Below the pieces are notes generated by a model. The model was not told where the DNA came from and did no database searches. It saw only the letters and a list, made by a program, of their open reading frames with translations. A DNA stretch of 64,000 bases from Elusimicrobiota bacterium (GTDB lineage Bacteria > Elusimicrobiota > Elusimicrobia > UBA1565 > UBA9628): assembly GCA_003151975.1 (NCBI GenBank), contig PLZD01000009.1, forward strand, positions 1 through 64,000, in the 5' to 3' direction. The stretch's first letter is position 1. Every line of letters starts with the position of its first letter. Below, piece after piece: positions 1 to 7,919 of this stretch. Position numbers and translations under genes: made by a program.

Positions 1-152
1 CCAAGCACACCGGCCAGAAGCTCGACAAGATCACCAGGGACATGGAGCGCAACTACTACATGTCCGCCGAGGAAGCCAAAGCCTACGGCATCGTCGACGA
101 AGTCATCGTCGGCGGCAAGCTCGCGGCCCTGCTCGCCGGCGCCAAGAAGTAG
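1..152 (+). CDS. clpP: ATP-dependent Clp protease proteolytic subunit, C-terminal end (partial)
   Basis: The last 49 codons of a gene cut by the left edge, reading from base 3 to a TAG at 150-152. The peptide begins KHTGQ and contains [16 protein letters not shown] followed by AYGIVDEVI. This matches the C-terminal handle region of ClpP; the Asp of the TRDMER segment corresponds to the catalytic-triad Asp of the family. ClpP forms the tetradecameric cytosolic serine protease chamber that works with ClpX or ClpA. Most of the protein, including the catalytic Ser and His, lies outside the window. A strong separate promoter follows it, so hrcA is probably transcribed independently. Confidence 0.9.
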   Translation, partial: KHTGQKLDKITRDMERNYYMSAEEAKAYGIVDEVIVGGKLAALLAGAKK

Positions 153-183
153 TTCTTCCTAAATAAGCAGTCTCGGGGACCCC

Positions 184-212
184 TTGACAGTTTTGGGGTT
201 TTCCTCTATAAT
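184..212 (+). promoter_or_regulatory. Sigma-70 type promoter of the hrcA operon
   Basis: A perfect TTGACA (184-189) and a perfect TATAAT (207-212) are separated by 17 bases, the optimal arrangement for the housekeeping sigma factor. Transcription would start near 219, inside the CIRCE operator, which is the classic layout for HrcA repression. Confidence 0.93.
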
Positions 213-216
213 TATT

Positions 217-243
217 TTAGCAGTCAACCTCACCAACTGCTAA
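217..243 (+). promoter_or_regulatory. CIRCE operator (HrcA binding site), variant arms
   Basis: The inverted repeat TTAGCAGTC-N9-AACTGCTAA has the 9-9-9 layout of CIRCE (TTAGCACTC-N9-GAGTGCTAA). The seventh base of the left arm is changed from C to G and the matching base of the right arm from G to C, so pairing is kept. The innermost pair is broken (C with A). It lies between the -10 box and the hrcA start, so HrcA would repress its own operon until heat shock titrates GroEL. Confidence 0.92.
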
Positions 244-252
244 TTTAGCTCC

Positions 253-1347
253 ATGCGACAGCTCAAGCCCGAAGTCGTCGAAAAGAGAAAGAAAGACCTG
301 CTTCAGTGGGTCATTCACTATTTCATCAAGACCTCCAAGCCCGTTTCTTCTTCAGTAATCGCCGAGGAATCCGGCATGGATTTGTCTTCGGCGACTATCC
401 GCAACATGCTGCAGGACCTGGAAGAGGAAGGCTACCTCCATCAGCCGCACACGTCCTCGGGCCGGCAGCCGACCGACAAGGGCTATCGTTTTTACGTCGA
501 CTACCTGCTCGATTTTCAGCGCTTGGCCTCGGCCGAGAAGGAAAAGATCGAGTCGCAGTACAAGCGGCGCATCGACGAGATGGATACCTTGCTCTCGGAG
601 ACCTCGAAGCTGCTCTCGAAGGTGTCCAACAGCGCGGGCTTGGTCCTGCCGCCGCAGGCGCGCAACCAAACCTTGCGGCGCCTGGAGCTCATCCATCTCG
701 GCGGCCGCAACGTGCTCGGCATCATGGTGACCGAGGCCGGTCTGGTGCGTCATTGGCCTATAAGACTGGGGTTCGCGCCGTCGGCTCGCCAGATCAACGT
801 ACTGAATCGCTTTCTCAACGAGAACATCAAAGGCTGCGGCATCCAGCAGGCCAAAACCGCCGTCATGAACAAGCTCAAATCCATGGAGTCGGAGTTCCGC
901 GAGCTCAACGACCTGGCCGGCGAGCTTTTGAAAGAGCTCGGCCACGTCATCGCCCCCGACGCGATCTATGTCGACGGGACCGACAACATCCTGAGCCGCG
1001 CCGAAGAGATCGGGGATTTGCAGACCGTGCAGTCGCTGATGAAGTTCATGGGCGAGAAGACGGCGATCGCGGGCCTTCTCGAGGACGAGCTCAATTCCGA
1101 GCTCGAGTCCAAGAAGGACGCGACCAGGCCCTTGGTGCGCATCGGCCTGGAGAGCGGCATCCCCCAGCTGTCGGGCCTCTCGCTGGTGACCAAGACCTAC
1201 AAATATAAAGGAAGCGTCGTCGGAGTGCTGGGCATCATGGGCTCCAAGCGCATGGAATATTCCCGGATCATCAGCATCGTCGATTGGATGAGCGAGATGG
1301 TCTCGCGCAAGCTTATGGATTGGGAGAGCGAAGACAGTGGCTCTTGA
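253..1347 (+). CDS. hrcA: Heat-inducible transcription repressor HrcA
   Basis: A 364-residue cytosolic DNA-binding repressor that binds CIRCE operators and needs GroEL to fold into its active form. The N-terminal winged-helix region (about 10-90) contains TSKPVSSSVIAEESGMDLSSATIRNML and GYLHQPHTSSGRQPTDKGYR in pieces typical of HrcA, followed by the GAF-like and inserted dimerisation domains. Length is slightly above the usual 340-350. It is the first gene of hrcA-grpE-dnaK, with its operator immediately upstream. No clear Shine-Dalgarno sequence precedes the ATG. Its end overlaps the grpE start by 11 bases, suggesting translational coupling. Confidence 0.95.
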   Translation: MRQLKPEVVEKRKKDLLQWVIHYFIKTSKPVSSSVIAEESGMDLSSATIRNMLQDLEEEGYLHQPHTSSGRQPTDKGYRFYVDYLLDFQRLASAEKEKIESQYKRRIDEMDTLLSETSKLLSKVSNSAGLVLPPQARNQTLRRLELIHLGGRNVLGIMVTEAGLVRHWPIRLGFAPSARQINVLNRFLNENIKGCGIQQAKTAVMNKLKSMESEFRELNDLAGELLKELGHVIAPDAIYVDGTDNILSRAEEIGDLQTVQSLMKFMGEKTAIAGLLEDELNSELESKKDATRPLVRIGLESGIPQLSGLSLVTKTYKYKGSVVGVLGIMGSKRMEYSRIISIVDWMSEMVSRKLMDWESEDSGS

Positions 1348-1840
1348 GGAACAGGCGGACGAGGTCGTGAACGAAACGGAAGCTTCTCAGGAGACTCCGA
1401 AGAAAGAAGAGAAAGAGAACTTTTACGACCAGCTGTTAAGGCTGAAGGCCGAGTTTGAAAATTACAGGAAGCGCGTCGATCGCGAGAAGCCGGAGCTGAC
1501 GCGCTACGGACGGGCGGACGTGCTCTCGAGACTGCTGCCGATTTACGATCTGTTGAATAAGGCGCACGAGCAGTTGCAGGCCGAACACAAGAAGAGCGAG
1601 CTCGCGAAAGGCATGGAAATGATCTTTAAAGAGTTCCAAAAGATTTTCAAGGAAGAGGGCGTGACGGTGATGGAGCCGGCGGGCAAGCCGTACGACGCGA
1701 GCAAGCATGAGGTGCTGGGCACGGTCGCCAAGGACGACGTCGAAGAGGGCGTCGTGGTGGACGTGCTCCAGAACGGATTTATGATGTCGGACAGAGTGCT
1801 GCGGACCGCGAAGGTGCGCATCGCCAAGAAGGAGGCGTAA
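1337..1840 (+). CDS. grpE: Nucleotide exchange factor GrpE
   Basis: A 167-residue co-chaperone that speeds ADP release from DnaK. It starts with GTG inside the end of hrcA. The charged N-terminus is followed by a long helix with [19 protein letters not shown] (about 34-52), the hallmark of GrpE, and a C-terminal beta domain with [14 protein letters not shown] and [25 protein letters not shown]. These motifs place the DnaK-contacting wing correctly. It sits between its repressor and dnaK, as in many bacteria. Confidence 0.95.
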   Translation: MALEEQADEVVNETEASQETPKKEEKENFYDQLLRLKAEFENYRKRVDREKPELTRYGRADVLSRLLPIYDLLNKAHEQLQAEHKKSELAKGMEMIFKEFQKIFKEEGVTVMEPAGKPYDASKHEVLGTVAKDDVEEGVVVDVLQNGFMMSDRVLRTAKVRIAKKEA

Positions 1841-1844
1841 TAAC

Positions 1845-3698
1845 ATGAGCAAGATCATCGGAATCGACTTGGGTACCTCGAACACCGCCGCGGCGGTGAT
1901 GGAAGGCGGCAAGGCCACCATCATCCCGTCGGCCGAAGGCACGTCGCTGGGCGGCAAGGCCTTCCCGTCGTACGTGGCTTTCGCCAAGGACGGACAGCTT
2001 CTCGTCGGCGAGCCGGCGCGGCGGCAGGCCGTCGCCAACCCCGAAGGCACTTTCCAGGCCTTCAAGCGTAAAATGGGAACCGACTTCGTTTACAAGGGGC
2101 CTGACGGCAAGCAGTACACGCCTCAGCAGCTCTCGGCCTTCCTGCTTCAGAAAGTGAAACGCGATGCCGAGGCGTTCTTAGGGGAAAAAATCGAGAAGGC
2201 CGTGATCACGGTCCCGGCCTACTTCAACGACAACCAGCGCCAGGCCACCAAGGACGCCGGCCAGATCGCCGGCCTCGAGGTGGTGCGCCTCGTCAACGAG
2301 CCCACGGCCGCGGCCCTGTCCTACGGCCTCGACAAGGGCGGCAAGGAGCAGAAGGTGCTCGTGTTCGACCTCGGCGGCGGCACGCTCGACTGCACCGTCA
2401 TGGAGATGGGCGCGGAGGGCACGTTTGAAGTCCTCTCGACCTCGGGCGACACTCAGCTCGGCGGCACCGACATGGACAACACGCTCGTCGATTTCGTCGC
2501 CAACGAGTTCAAGAAGGACACCGGGTTCGACGTCCGCAAGGACCCGATGGCCATGCAGCGCGTGCGCGAGGCCGTCGAAAAGGCCAAGATCGAGCTCTCG
2601 ACGACTTTCGAGACCGAGCTCAACCTTCCGTACCTCACCGCCGTCGACAACGCGCCCAAGCATCTGACGATGAAGCTCTCTCGCGCCAAACTGGAAGGTT
2701 TGGTCGAGTCCATCGTCAAGCGCTGCGGTAAGTCCATCGACCAGGCGTTCAACGACGCCAAGCTCAAGACCGCCGACATCGCGCGCATCATACTCGTCGG
2801 CGGACCGACGCGCATGCCGATCGTCGCCAAATTCGTCGAGGACTACGTCGGTAAAAAGACCGAGCGCGGCGTAGACCCGATGGAGTGCGTCGCGACCGGC
2901 GCGGCCGTGCAGGCCGCGGTCTTGACCGGCGAGGTCAAGGACGTGCTGCTGCTCGACGTTACCCCGCTGACGCTGGGCATCGAGACGCTCGGCGGCGTGA
3001 TGACGCCGCTCATCGAGCGCAACACGACCATCCCGGTCGAGAAGTCGCAGATCTTCTCGACGGCCTCCGACAACCAGCCCGCGGTCACCGTCAACGTGAT
3101 CCAGGGCGAGAGGCCTAAGGCGTCGGATAACGTTGCCCTCGGCAAGTTCGACCTCGACGGCATACCGCCGGCGCCGCGCGGCGTCCCGCAGGTCAAGGTG
3201 ACCTTCTCGATCGACGCCAACGGCATTCTCCACGTGAAGGCGGAGGACCTCGGCACGAAGAAGGCCCAACACATCACGATCACGGCCCCGAACAAGCTCG
3301 ACAAGGCCGAGGTTGAGAAGTTCATCAAGCAGGCCGAGCAGTTCGCCGAGGATGACAAGAAGTTCAAGGAAAAAGTCGCGGCCAAGAACGAGGCCGAGGC
3401 CATCCTCTTCGCGTCGGAAAAGGCGTTAAAGGAACACGGCGACAAGGTTTCGCAGGAAGAGCGGACCGCCATCGACGCCGGCATCTCGGAGCTCAAAGAC
3501 GCGCTCAAGGGCGAAGACACCGACCGCCTGAATAAGGCCAAGGAGGCTCTGCTTAAGTCCTCGCACAAGCTCGCCGAGGAAATCTACAAGACCGAGGGCG
3601 CCAAGGCCCAGGACGGCAACGGAGCCGAGGCCGGCCCGAAGAAGGAAGGCGGCAAGGAAGACGTCGTCGACGCCGAGGTGGTCGAAGAAAAGAAGTAG
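1845..3698 (+). CDS. dnaK: Molecular chaperone DnaK (Hsp70)
   Basis: A 617-residue cytosolic ATP-dependent chaperone. The ATPase domain begins [19 protein letters not shown] and contains the phosphate-2 loop [19 protein letters not shown] and the adenosine-loop motif [12 protein letters not shown]. The linker region [18 protein letters not shown] leads into the substrate-binding domain, and the protein ends in a charged tail (DAEVVEEKK), a typical Hsp70 ending. An AAGGAGGCG ribosome-binding site lies in the last codons of grpE. The next gene, dnaJ, is separated by an unusual inverted repeat rather than a normal short gap. Confidence 0.97.
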   Translation: MSKIIGIDLGTSNTAAAVMEGGKATIIPSAEGTSLGGKAFPSYVAFAKDGQLLVGEPARRQAVANPEGTFQAFKRKMGTDFVYKGPDGKQYTPQQLSAFLLQKVKRDAEAFLGEKIEKAVITVPAYFNDNQRQATKDAGQIAGLEVVRLVNEPTAAALSYGLDKGGKEQKVLVFDLGGGTLDCTVMEMGAEGTFEVLSTSGDTQLGGTDMDNTLVDFVANEFKKDTGFDVRKDPMAMQRVREAVEKAKIELSTTFETELNLPYLTAVDNAPKHLTMKLSRAKLEGLVESIVKRCGKSIDQAFNDAKLKTADIARIILVGGPTRMPIVAKFVEDYVGKKTERGVDPMECVATGAAVQAAVLTGEVKDVLLLDVTPLTLGIETLGGVMTPLIERNTTIPVEKSQIFSTASDNQPAVTVNVIQGERPKASDNVALGKFDLDGIPPAPRGVPQVKVTFSIDANGILHVKAEDLGTKKAQHITITAPNKLDKAEVEKFIKQAEQFAEDDKKFKEKVAAKNEAEAILFASEKALKEHGDKVSQEERTAIDAGISELKDALKGEDTDRLNKAKEALLKSSHKLAEEIYKTEGAKAQDGNGAEAGPKKEGGKEDVVDAEVVEEKK

Positions 3699-3703
3699 AA
3701 CAT

Positions 3704-3774
3704 GGTGTCAGACGTTGAGTGTTCAGTCTTTTTGAAAAAGATTTAACATTTAGAAAGATTCAACGTCTGACACC
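3704..3774. repeat. 71-bp inverted-repeat element between dnaK and dnaJ
   Basis: Perfect 15-base arms GGTGTCAGACGTTGA (3704-3718) and their reverse complement (3760-3774) enclose 41 AT-rich bases. The enclosed part includes a nested TCTTTTT/AAAAAGA hairpin (3727-3741). The element ends 9 bases before the dnaJ ATG and leaves no room for a normal ribosome-binding site. It could be a REP- or MITE-like mobile element, an attenuator, or a stem that controls dnaJ translation. The sequence alone does not decide. Confidence 0.75.
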
Positions 3775-3783
3775 GCGTTGTTT

Positions 3784-4938
3784 ATGGCAGAAGACTACTA
3801 CAACCTCCTGGGTGTTGCGCGAAATGCTACGGAGGCCGAGATCAAATCGGCCTACCGGAAGCTCGCCATGAAGCACCACCCCGACCGCAATCCGGGAAAC
3901 AAGGAATCCGAGGCCAGCTTCCGCAAGATCAACTCGGCCTACGAGGTCCTCTCCGACCCCAAGAAGAAAGAGCTCTACGACCGCTTCGGAGAAGCCGGGG
4001 TCTCGGGCGCGGGGGGCAATCCCTTCGGCGGCGGCCGCGGCTTCGAGGGTTTCGGCCAGGGCGTCGACCCGGGCGAAGTCTTCGGAGATCTCTTCGAGGG
4101 ACTCTTCGGCCAACAGGGCGGCGGCCAGCGCGGCGCCCCAAGGCGGGGCAACGACCTGAAATATGAGGTGGAAGTCTCGCTCGAGGACGCCTACCATGGC
4201 TCTCAGATCCCGCTGCATTTCGAGCGCCAGCAAAGCTGCGAGACCTGCAAGGGCTCGGGCGCCAAGCCCGGCTCCGGCGTCAAGCGCTGCGGGCAATGCC
4301 GCGGCTCGGGGCGCGTGCAGTTCTCGCAGGGCTTCTTCTCGATGACGCAGACCTGCCCGGTGTGCCACGGCGAGGGCCAGACCGTCGAGAATCCCTGCCG
4401 CGATTGCCGCGGCACGGGCCGCGCGCGCAAAGCGGCCAAGCTCACGGTCAAGATCCCGGCGGGCATCTACGAGGGCGCCACCTTGCGCATCTCCGGCGAA
4501 GGCGAGGCCGGCGGCCGCGGAACGCCGGCCGGCGACCTGTATGTTCACATCCGCGTCAAGGCCGACCCGAGATTTGAGCGCGTCGAGGACGACCTCGTCG
4601 TCGAGCGCCACGTCGACATCGCCGACGCCGCGTTGGGCACGACGCTGGACCTGGCCACGATCGCCGGCGATAGGACGAAAATCAAGCTTCCCGCCGGGGT
4701 CCAGCACGGCGCGATGTTCCGCGTGCGCGACAAGGGCATGCCCAAGCTCCACGGCCGCGGCCACGGCGACATGATCGTCAAAGTGCGCATCATCGTGCCC
4801 ATGGACCTCAACGCCCGCCAGCGCAAGCTGCTCGAGGACTTCGCCAGATCGTTGCATGAAGGTCATGATGACGGCAAGCCTCACGAAGGGGACAAACATG
4901 ACAGAGGCATCTTCGGTAAAATATTCGGTCAGGAGTGA
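3784..4938 (+). CDS. dnaJ: Chaperone protein DnaJ (Hsp40)
   Basis: A 384-residue co-chaperone that stimulates DnaK ATPase and hands it substrates. The J domain (1-70) has the HPD motif in [12 protein letters not shown] Gly/Phe-rich region follows (about 75-115). The zinc-binding centre has four CxxCxGxG repeats ([32 protein letters not shown]), and then the C-terminal substrate domains. I chose the ATG at 3784, giving [11 protein letters not shown]; a TTG two codons upstream is the only alternative. No ribosome-binding site is visible because the inverted repeat occupies the leader. The 3' end overlaps rsmE. Confidence 0.95.
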   Translation: MAEDYYNLLGVARNATEAEIKSAYRKLAMKHHPDRNPGNKESEASFRKINSAYEVLSDPKKKELYDRFGEAGVSGAGGNPFGGGRGFEGFGQGVDPGEVFGDLFEGLFGQQGGGQRGAPRRGNDLKYEVEVSLEDAYHGSQIPLHFERQQSCETCKGSGAKPGSGVKRCGQCRGSGRVQFSQGFFSMTQTCPVCHGEGQTVENPCRDCRGTGRARKAAKLTVKIPAGIYEGATLRISGEGEAGGRGTPAGDLYVHIRVKADPRFERVEDDLVVERHVDIADAALGTTLDLATIAGDRTKIKLPAGVQHGAMFRVRDKGMPKLHGRGHGDMIVKVRIIVPMDLNARQRKLLEDFARSLHEGHDDGKPHEGDKHDRGIFGKIFGQE

Positions 4939-5716
4939 GTCTATCCCCCAATTTTTTCTGCCGCCCGAGTCCCTGCACGACAAGGCCTTTCATCTGATCG
5001 GCCCGGAAGCCTTTCATCTCGTGAAAGTCCTGCGCTACCAGGTCGGCCAGCCGCTGACCTTGTTCAACGGCAAGGGAGGACGCTTCTCAGGCGTTATAGA
5101 GAAGATCCACGCCGACGGTTCCGTATCCGGGCGCCTCACCGCGACGCTCGAGAGCGCGGCCGAGAAGCCCGAGGTGCAGCTCAATCTCTATCAAGGCTTG
5201 CTCAAGGCCAGTCACTGGGAATTCGTGCTGGAAAAGGGCACCGAGCTTGGCGTCTCGGCCTTCTACCCGACGCTGACGCCGCGCACGGTGGTGCTGCTGC
5301 GCGAAGCCGATCGAGTGAAGGCCAAGGCCGAGCGCTGGGGCCGGATCGTGATGGCAGCCTCCAAGCAGTGCCGCCGCGCCGTCCTGCCCGAGGTCAAGGA
5401 GCCCGTCGAGTTCCGCGACGCGATCCGCGCCGTGCAGGGCAAGGGCCTGACCGTGGTCGCTTGGGAGGGACTCTCCGGAGCGACGGCCCGGGAGACCTTG
5501 CGCGAGACCTTCGCGCGCGGCCGCGAGCGTCTTGCCGAGAAAGATTTCGCCGTCAATCTGTTCATCGGGCCCGAGGGCGGCTTCTCCGAAGAGGAAATCG
5601 AGCTCGCCGAGTCCGTCGGCGCGGTGCTCTTCGGCATGGGGTCGCGCGTGCTGCGCGCGGAAACGGCTACCTTGGCGGCCTGCGCGCTCATCCAGTACGA
5701 GCTGGGCTCTCTCTAG
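4898..5716 (+). CDS. rsmE: 16S rRNA (uracil-1498-N3)-methyltransferase RsmE
   Basis: A SAM-dependent SPOUT-class methyltransferase that modifies m3U1498 of 16S rRNA in the mature small subunit. The N-terminal PUA-like domain contains [15 protein letters not shown]. The C-terminal trefoil knot contains [19 protein letters not shown] and [16 protein letters not shown], both signatures of RsmE. The ATG at 4898 is preferred because AAGGGG lies 6 bases upstream. That gives 272 residues, a little longer than the usual 240-250, and overlaps the dnaJ end by 41 bases. Placement directly after dnaJ is common in many phyla. Confidence 0.93.
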   Translation: MTEASSVKYSVRSESIPQFFLPPESLHDKAFHLIGPEAFHLVKVLRYQVGQPLTLFNGKGGRFSGVIEKIHADGSVSGRLTATLESAAEKPEVQLNLYQGLLKASHWEFVLEKGTELGVSAFYPTLTPRTVVLLREADRVKAKAERWGRIVMAASKQCRRAVLPEVKEPVEFRDAIRAVQGKGLTVVAWEGLSGATARETLRETFARGRERLAEKDFAVNLFIGPEGGFSEEEIELAESVGAVLFGMGSRVLRAETATLAACALIQYELGSL

Positions 5717-5737
5717 ATTCGGACAGAGCTCAAGCGC

Positions 5738-6406
5738 TCAGTAGGAAGTCCAAACGCGTCCATTCCCCGTCCCATGCGTGCAATTCACCACTACCGTTCC
5801 CGCGCTTGATCCGCTAACAACGTAAGCCCACCCTCCGCTATCAGAGAATTTGCCCGCCGAGTATTCATCGGTCGTCAATTCTTTGACGGTAGACGAAAAT
5901 CCGTGGTACGCCCCATCATACCCGGCCGGCATGGCCTGCGGGATTTCCGTCAAATTGCTTCCGTTGGCCGTCAAGGCGTCCAGGTGGGCGGGATAGCCGC
6001 CCTTCGCAGCCTCGTGATAGTTTGACAGCTCGGCTCGAAGCGCCTCCAGGTTGTGGCGGGTTCCGGATTCCATGGTCCCATGAACCAGCCTGAGCGCGTC
6101 TGGGAACATCACGCCAAAATATCCGATGACCAAAGCTAACGGCAGATGCGACGACTTTGGGTCGCTCTCCCCGTTTGCAACCCGAACCGTCAAGCGCAGC
6201 AGGAAGGCCGCGACGAGCAGGATGATGAGGAAGGCTCCGGAATAGGCATAGGAAAACCCGAGCCCGCGGAAGCCGCGTCGCGCATGCAGGACGACGTCGA
6301 GCGTTTGCCACAGACAAGCCGCCATAAGCCAAATGACGACGACTCCCACGACGCCCTGGACGAGGATCGCGGCCCAAAACTTCCAGTTTCGAGGAGGCTC
6401 GGTCAT
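5738..6406 (-). CDS. Membrane protein with a pseudopilin-like C-terminal domain
   Basis: A 222-residue protein with three predicted membrane segments in its first 110 residues (around 11-31, 50-72 and 88-105). The C-terminal 110 residues look like the body of a GspG-type pseudopilin: HNLEALRAELSNYHEAAKGGYPAHLDALT, then a short region with IPQAMPAGY, then DSGGWAYVVSGSSAGTVVVNC. No prepilin peptidase site is present, so it is not an ordinary pilin. The gene stands alone on the minus strand, convergent with rsmE, with a TATCAT box 7 bases before the ATG. Function unknown; the pilin-fold assignment is from sequence feel only. Confidence 0.65.
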   Translation of the reverse strand: MTEPPRNWKFWAAILVQGVVGVVVIWLMAACLWQTLDVVLHARRGFRGLGFSYAYSGAFLIILLVAAFLLRLTVRVANGESDPKSSHLPLALVIGYFGVMFPDALRLVHGTMESGTRHNLEALRAELSNYHEAAKGGYPAHLDALTANGSNLTEIPQAMPAGYDGAYHGFSSTVKELTTDEYSAGKFSDSGGWAYVVSGSSAGTVVVNCTHGTGNGRVWTSY

Positions 6407-6413
6407 TCCGTCG

Positions 6414-6419
6414 ATGATA
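6414..6419 (-). promoter_or_regulatory. Putative -10 box (TATCAT) 7 bases before a start codon
   Basis: TATCAT on the minus strand is followed by 7 bases and the ATG of the 5738-6406 gene. No ribosome-binding site is visible. Part of a window-wide leaderless pattern. Confidence 0.45.
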
Positions 6420-6445
6420 GCAATTCCCTGCCGGACAAAAAAAAA

Positions 6446-6470
6446 GACCCCGGGTCGATGACCCGGGGTC
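6446..6470 (-). terminator. Bidirectional intrinsic terminator
   Basis: A perfect 10-bp stem GACCCCGGGT/ACCCGGGGTC with a 5-base loop is flanked by an A-run (6437-6445) and a T-run (6471-6475). It would terminate the minus-strand gene 6485-6919 and also work on the plus strand. Confidence 0.93.
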
Positions 6471-6484
6471 TTTTTAATTGAGCT

Positions 6485-6919
6485 TTACTGGCCGCCGGTC
6501 GGAGTCGCCGGGGCGCCGCCCACGGGCGTGCCGCCAGCGGGAGGGGGAGTCGTGCCGCCGGTCGTGCCAGCGGCCTTCTTGGCCGCGTCACGCTTCTCCA
6601 TCCGGGCGCCCTGATGCTCGACGTGGCGCTCCTCATGGTTGAGCTGGCGCTGCTCGCCCTTGGTGATGTGGCCGCCGTTGGCCTTGGCGTCGGCGCGCTC
6701 CTGAGCTCGGATGTGGTTCTCTTCCTTATCGAGCTTCTTTTCCTGGCCCGCGGTGATCTTGCCGTTCTTCTCGGCGTTGTTGATCTTCGCTTTTTCCTTG
6801 TTCTCGCGGTGGATGACTTCCGCGCGGCGAGGATGGTCCTTCTTAAAATCTCCGTCTTTGGCCTGCGCGCCAAGAGCGCAGAACGACATCGCGGCGACGA
6901 CTAGCAGAATCTTCTTCAT
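6485..6919 (-). CDS. Secreted highly charged protein with a Pro/Gly-rich tail
   Basis: A 144-residue protein starting MKKILLVVAAMSFCALGAQA, a clear Sec signal peptide. The mature part is rich in Lys, Glu, Asn, Gln and His, and has two copies of a roughly 25-30 residue helical pattern (KINNAEKNGKITAGQEKKLDK and a later segment with GGHITKGEQRQLNHEERH). It ends in a Thr/Pro/Gly repeat tail. Similar HITKxEQ-type proteins occur in other bacteria without known function. A GGGGAGG motif lies about 11 bases before the ATG. An in-frame upstream extension of 26 codons exists but would bury the signal peptide, so I reject it. Confidence 0.75.
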   Translation of the reverse strand: MKKILLVVAAMSFCALGAQAKDGDFKKDHPRRAEVIHRENKEKAKINNAEKNGKITAGQEKKLDKEENHIRAQERADAKANGGHITKGEQRQLNHEERHVEHQGARMEKRDAAKKAAGTTGGTTPPPAGGTPVGGAPATPTGGQ

Positions 6920-7066
6920 TCGAATCACGCCTCCCCCCTGTTCGGGTACATAACCGTCATAAATAATACGCCTGGATGATACAAAAGTTCGCGGCAAAAT
7001 TTGTGACTTGCGTCACGGTTCAATATTGTCGGTCGGGGTCCCAAATATATATCATCGGGAGCAGCC

Positions 7067-7402
7067 ATGCCCAGCATCTACAAAGAGGTCGGCGAACACG
7101 TGCGTGCCCGGCGCAAGAAAATAGGCATGACCTTGGAGAGCCTCGGCGACGCTTCGAGCGTTCCCGCCGCCTTTATCGGCCAGATCGAGCGCGACGTCAA
7201 AAAGGCGAGCCTGAAGACGCTCGCGGCGCTCGCGCAGGCGCTGGGCATCCCGGTCGGCGATCTCTTCAGCAAGGAGCCCTTCAACGTTCTCCCGTTGGAG
7301 AAGGAGATAGACGCGATCATGCGCTCAAGTTCTCCGAAAGAAAAGAAAATCCTCATGCTCGCCTTGCGCTCGCTCGCCCACAGCCTCAAGACTCTGCGTT
7401 AG
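7067..7402 (+). CDS. XRE-family helix-turn-helix protein (first of a pair)
   Basis: A 111-residue cytosolic DNA-binding protein. Residues 5-65 form a Cro/C1-type helix-turn-helix: VRARRKKIGMTLESLGDASSVPAAFIGQIERDVKKASLKTLAALAQALG in outline. A C-terminal helix follows with a run of basic and hydrophobic residues (HSLKTLR). GGGAG precedes the ATG. Its closest visible relative is the next gene, which shares the start MxxIY, the FIGQIER recognition segment and the LxxLR ending, so the two are tandem paralogues. Target unknown; phage-repressor-like and stress regulators share this fold. Confidence 0.85.
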   Translation: MPSIYKEVGEHVRARRKKIGMTLESLGDASSVPAAFIGQIERDVKKASLKTLAALAQALGIPVGDLFSKEPFNVLPLEKEIDAIMRSSSPKEKKILMLALRSLAHSLKTLR

Positions 7403-7465
7403 GGTTTAATCCAAGAACACCCTGTAGGTCCTTACAACCCGACGAGCTGAGTGATAACCTATCGT

Positions 7466-7804
7466 ATGACTCATATCTACGGCATCGTCGGCGCGACCAT
7501 CCGTGCCGCGCGCACGGCTCAGGACATGACCTTGGAAGAGCTCGGCAAGCTTTCGGGGTTCAACGGCTCCTTCATCGGCCAGATCGAGCGCAACGAAAAA
7601 AAGACCAGCCTGGCGACGCTCTCGCGGATCGCCAACGCTCTCGACGTCCACCCATCGACGCTGATCGCCGGCGCCGTCGACTCCTCGAAAGACGCGGCCG
7701 ACAAGCGGATCCTGGCCATCCTGCGCGGCGCCAGCGACGGTGAGAGGGATTTGATCGCGACGACGGTGCGGCATCTCTCCAAGGCGTTAAGAAAACTGCG
7801 ATGA
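7466..7804 (+). CDS. XRE-family helix-turn-helix protein (second of a pair)
   Basis: A 112-residue paralogue of the preceding gene, with helix-turn-helix sequence around MTLEELGKLSGFNGSFIGQIER (residues about 20-42) and a C-terminal ATTVRHLSKALRKLR. The ATG at 7466 is chosen over a GTG five codons upstream because MTHIY then aligns with MPSIY of the paralogue. Its stop overlaps the start of the small zinc-ribbon gene (ATGA), so the two are likely translated together and may act together. Confidence 0.85.
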   Translation: MTHIYGIVGATIRAARTAQDMTLEELGKLSGFNGSFIGQIERNEKKTSLATLSRIANALDVHPSTLIAGAVDSSKDAADKRILAILRGASDGERDLIATTVRHLSKALRKLR

Positions 7805-7917
7805 CCGCCGAAGACCTCTGCAAGCAGTGCGGTAAGGCGATCCCCGAGGGAGCCGGCCGCTATGTGTCGGGCACGAGCGACGGCCAAGTCTGCTTGGCTT
7901 GCCACGACAAGAAGTAG
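7801..7917 (+). CDS. 38-residue zinc-ribbon microprotein
   Basis: A short ORF, coupled by ATGA to the upstream XRE gene, encodes 38 residues with two CxxC knuckles: CKQC (residues 7-10) and CLAC (31-34), 20 residues apart, then HDKK. This is the layout of a minimal treble-clef or zinc-ribbon fold and would bind one zinc ion. The overlap and the paired cysteines argue that it is a real gene. It could be a partner or modulator of the XRE protein. It ends 2 bases before the stop of the convergent kinase gene. Confidence 0.6.
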   Translation: MTAEDLCKQCGKAIPEGAGRYVSGTSDGQVCLACHDKK

Positions 7918-7919
7918 CC

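Noticed and set aside
3704-3774. Simple intrinsic terminator after dnaK
   Set aside because: The 41-base loop is too large and no T-run follows the right arm, although the nested TCTTTTT/AAAAAGA part could weakly pause transcription.
6976-7743. 255-codon plus-strand frame across the two XRE genes
   Set aside because: It overlaps both helix-turn-helix genes in another frame and encodes Arg-rich low-complexity sequence.
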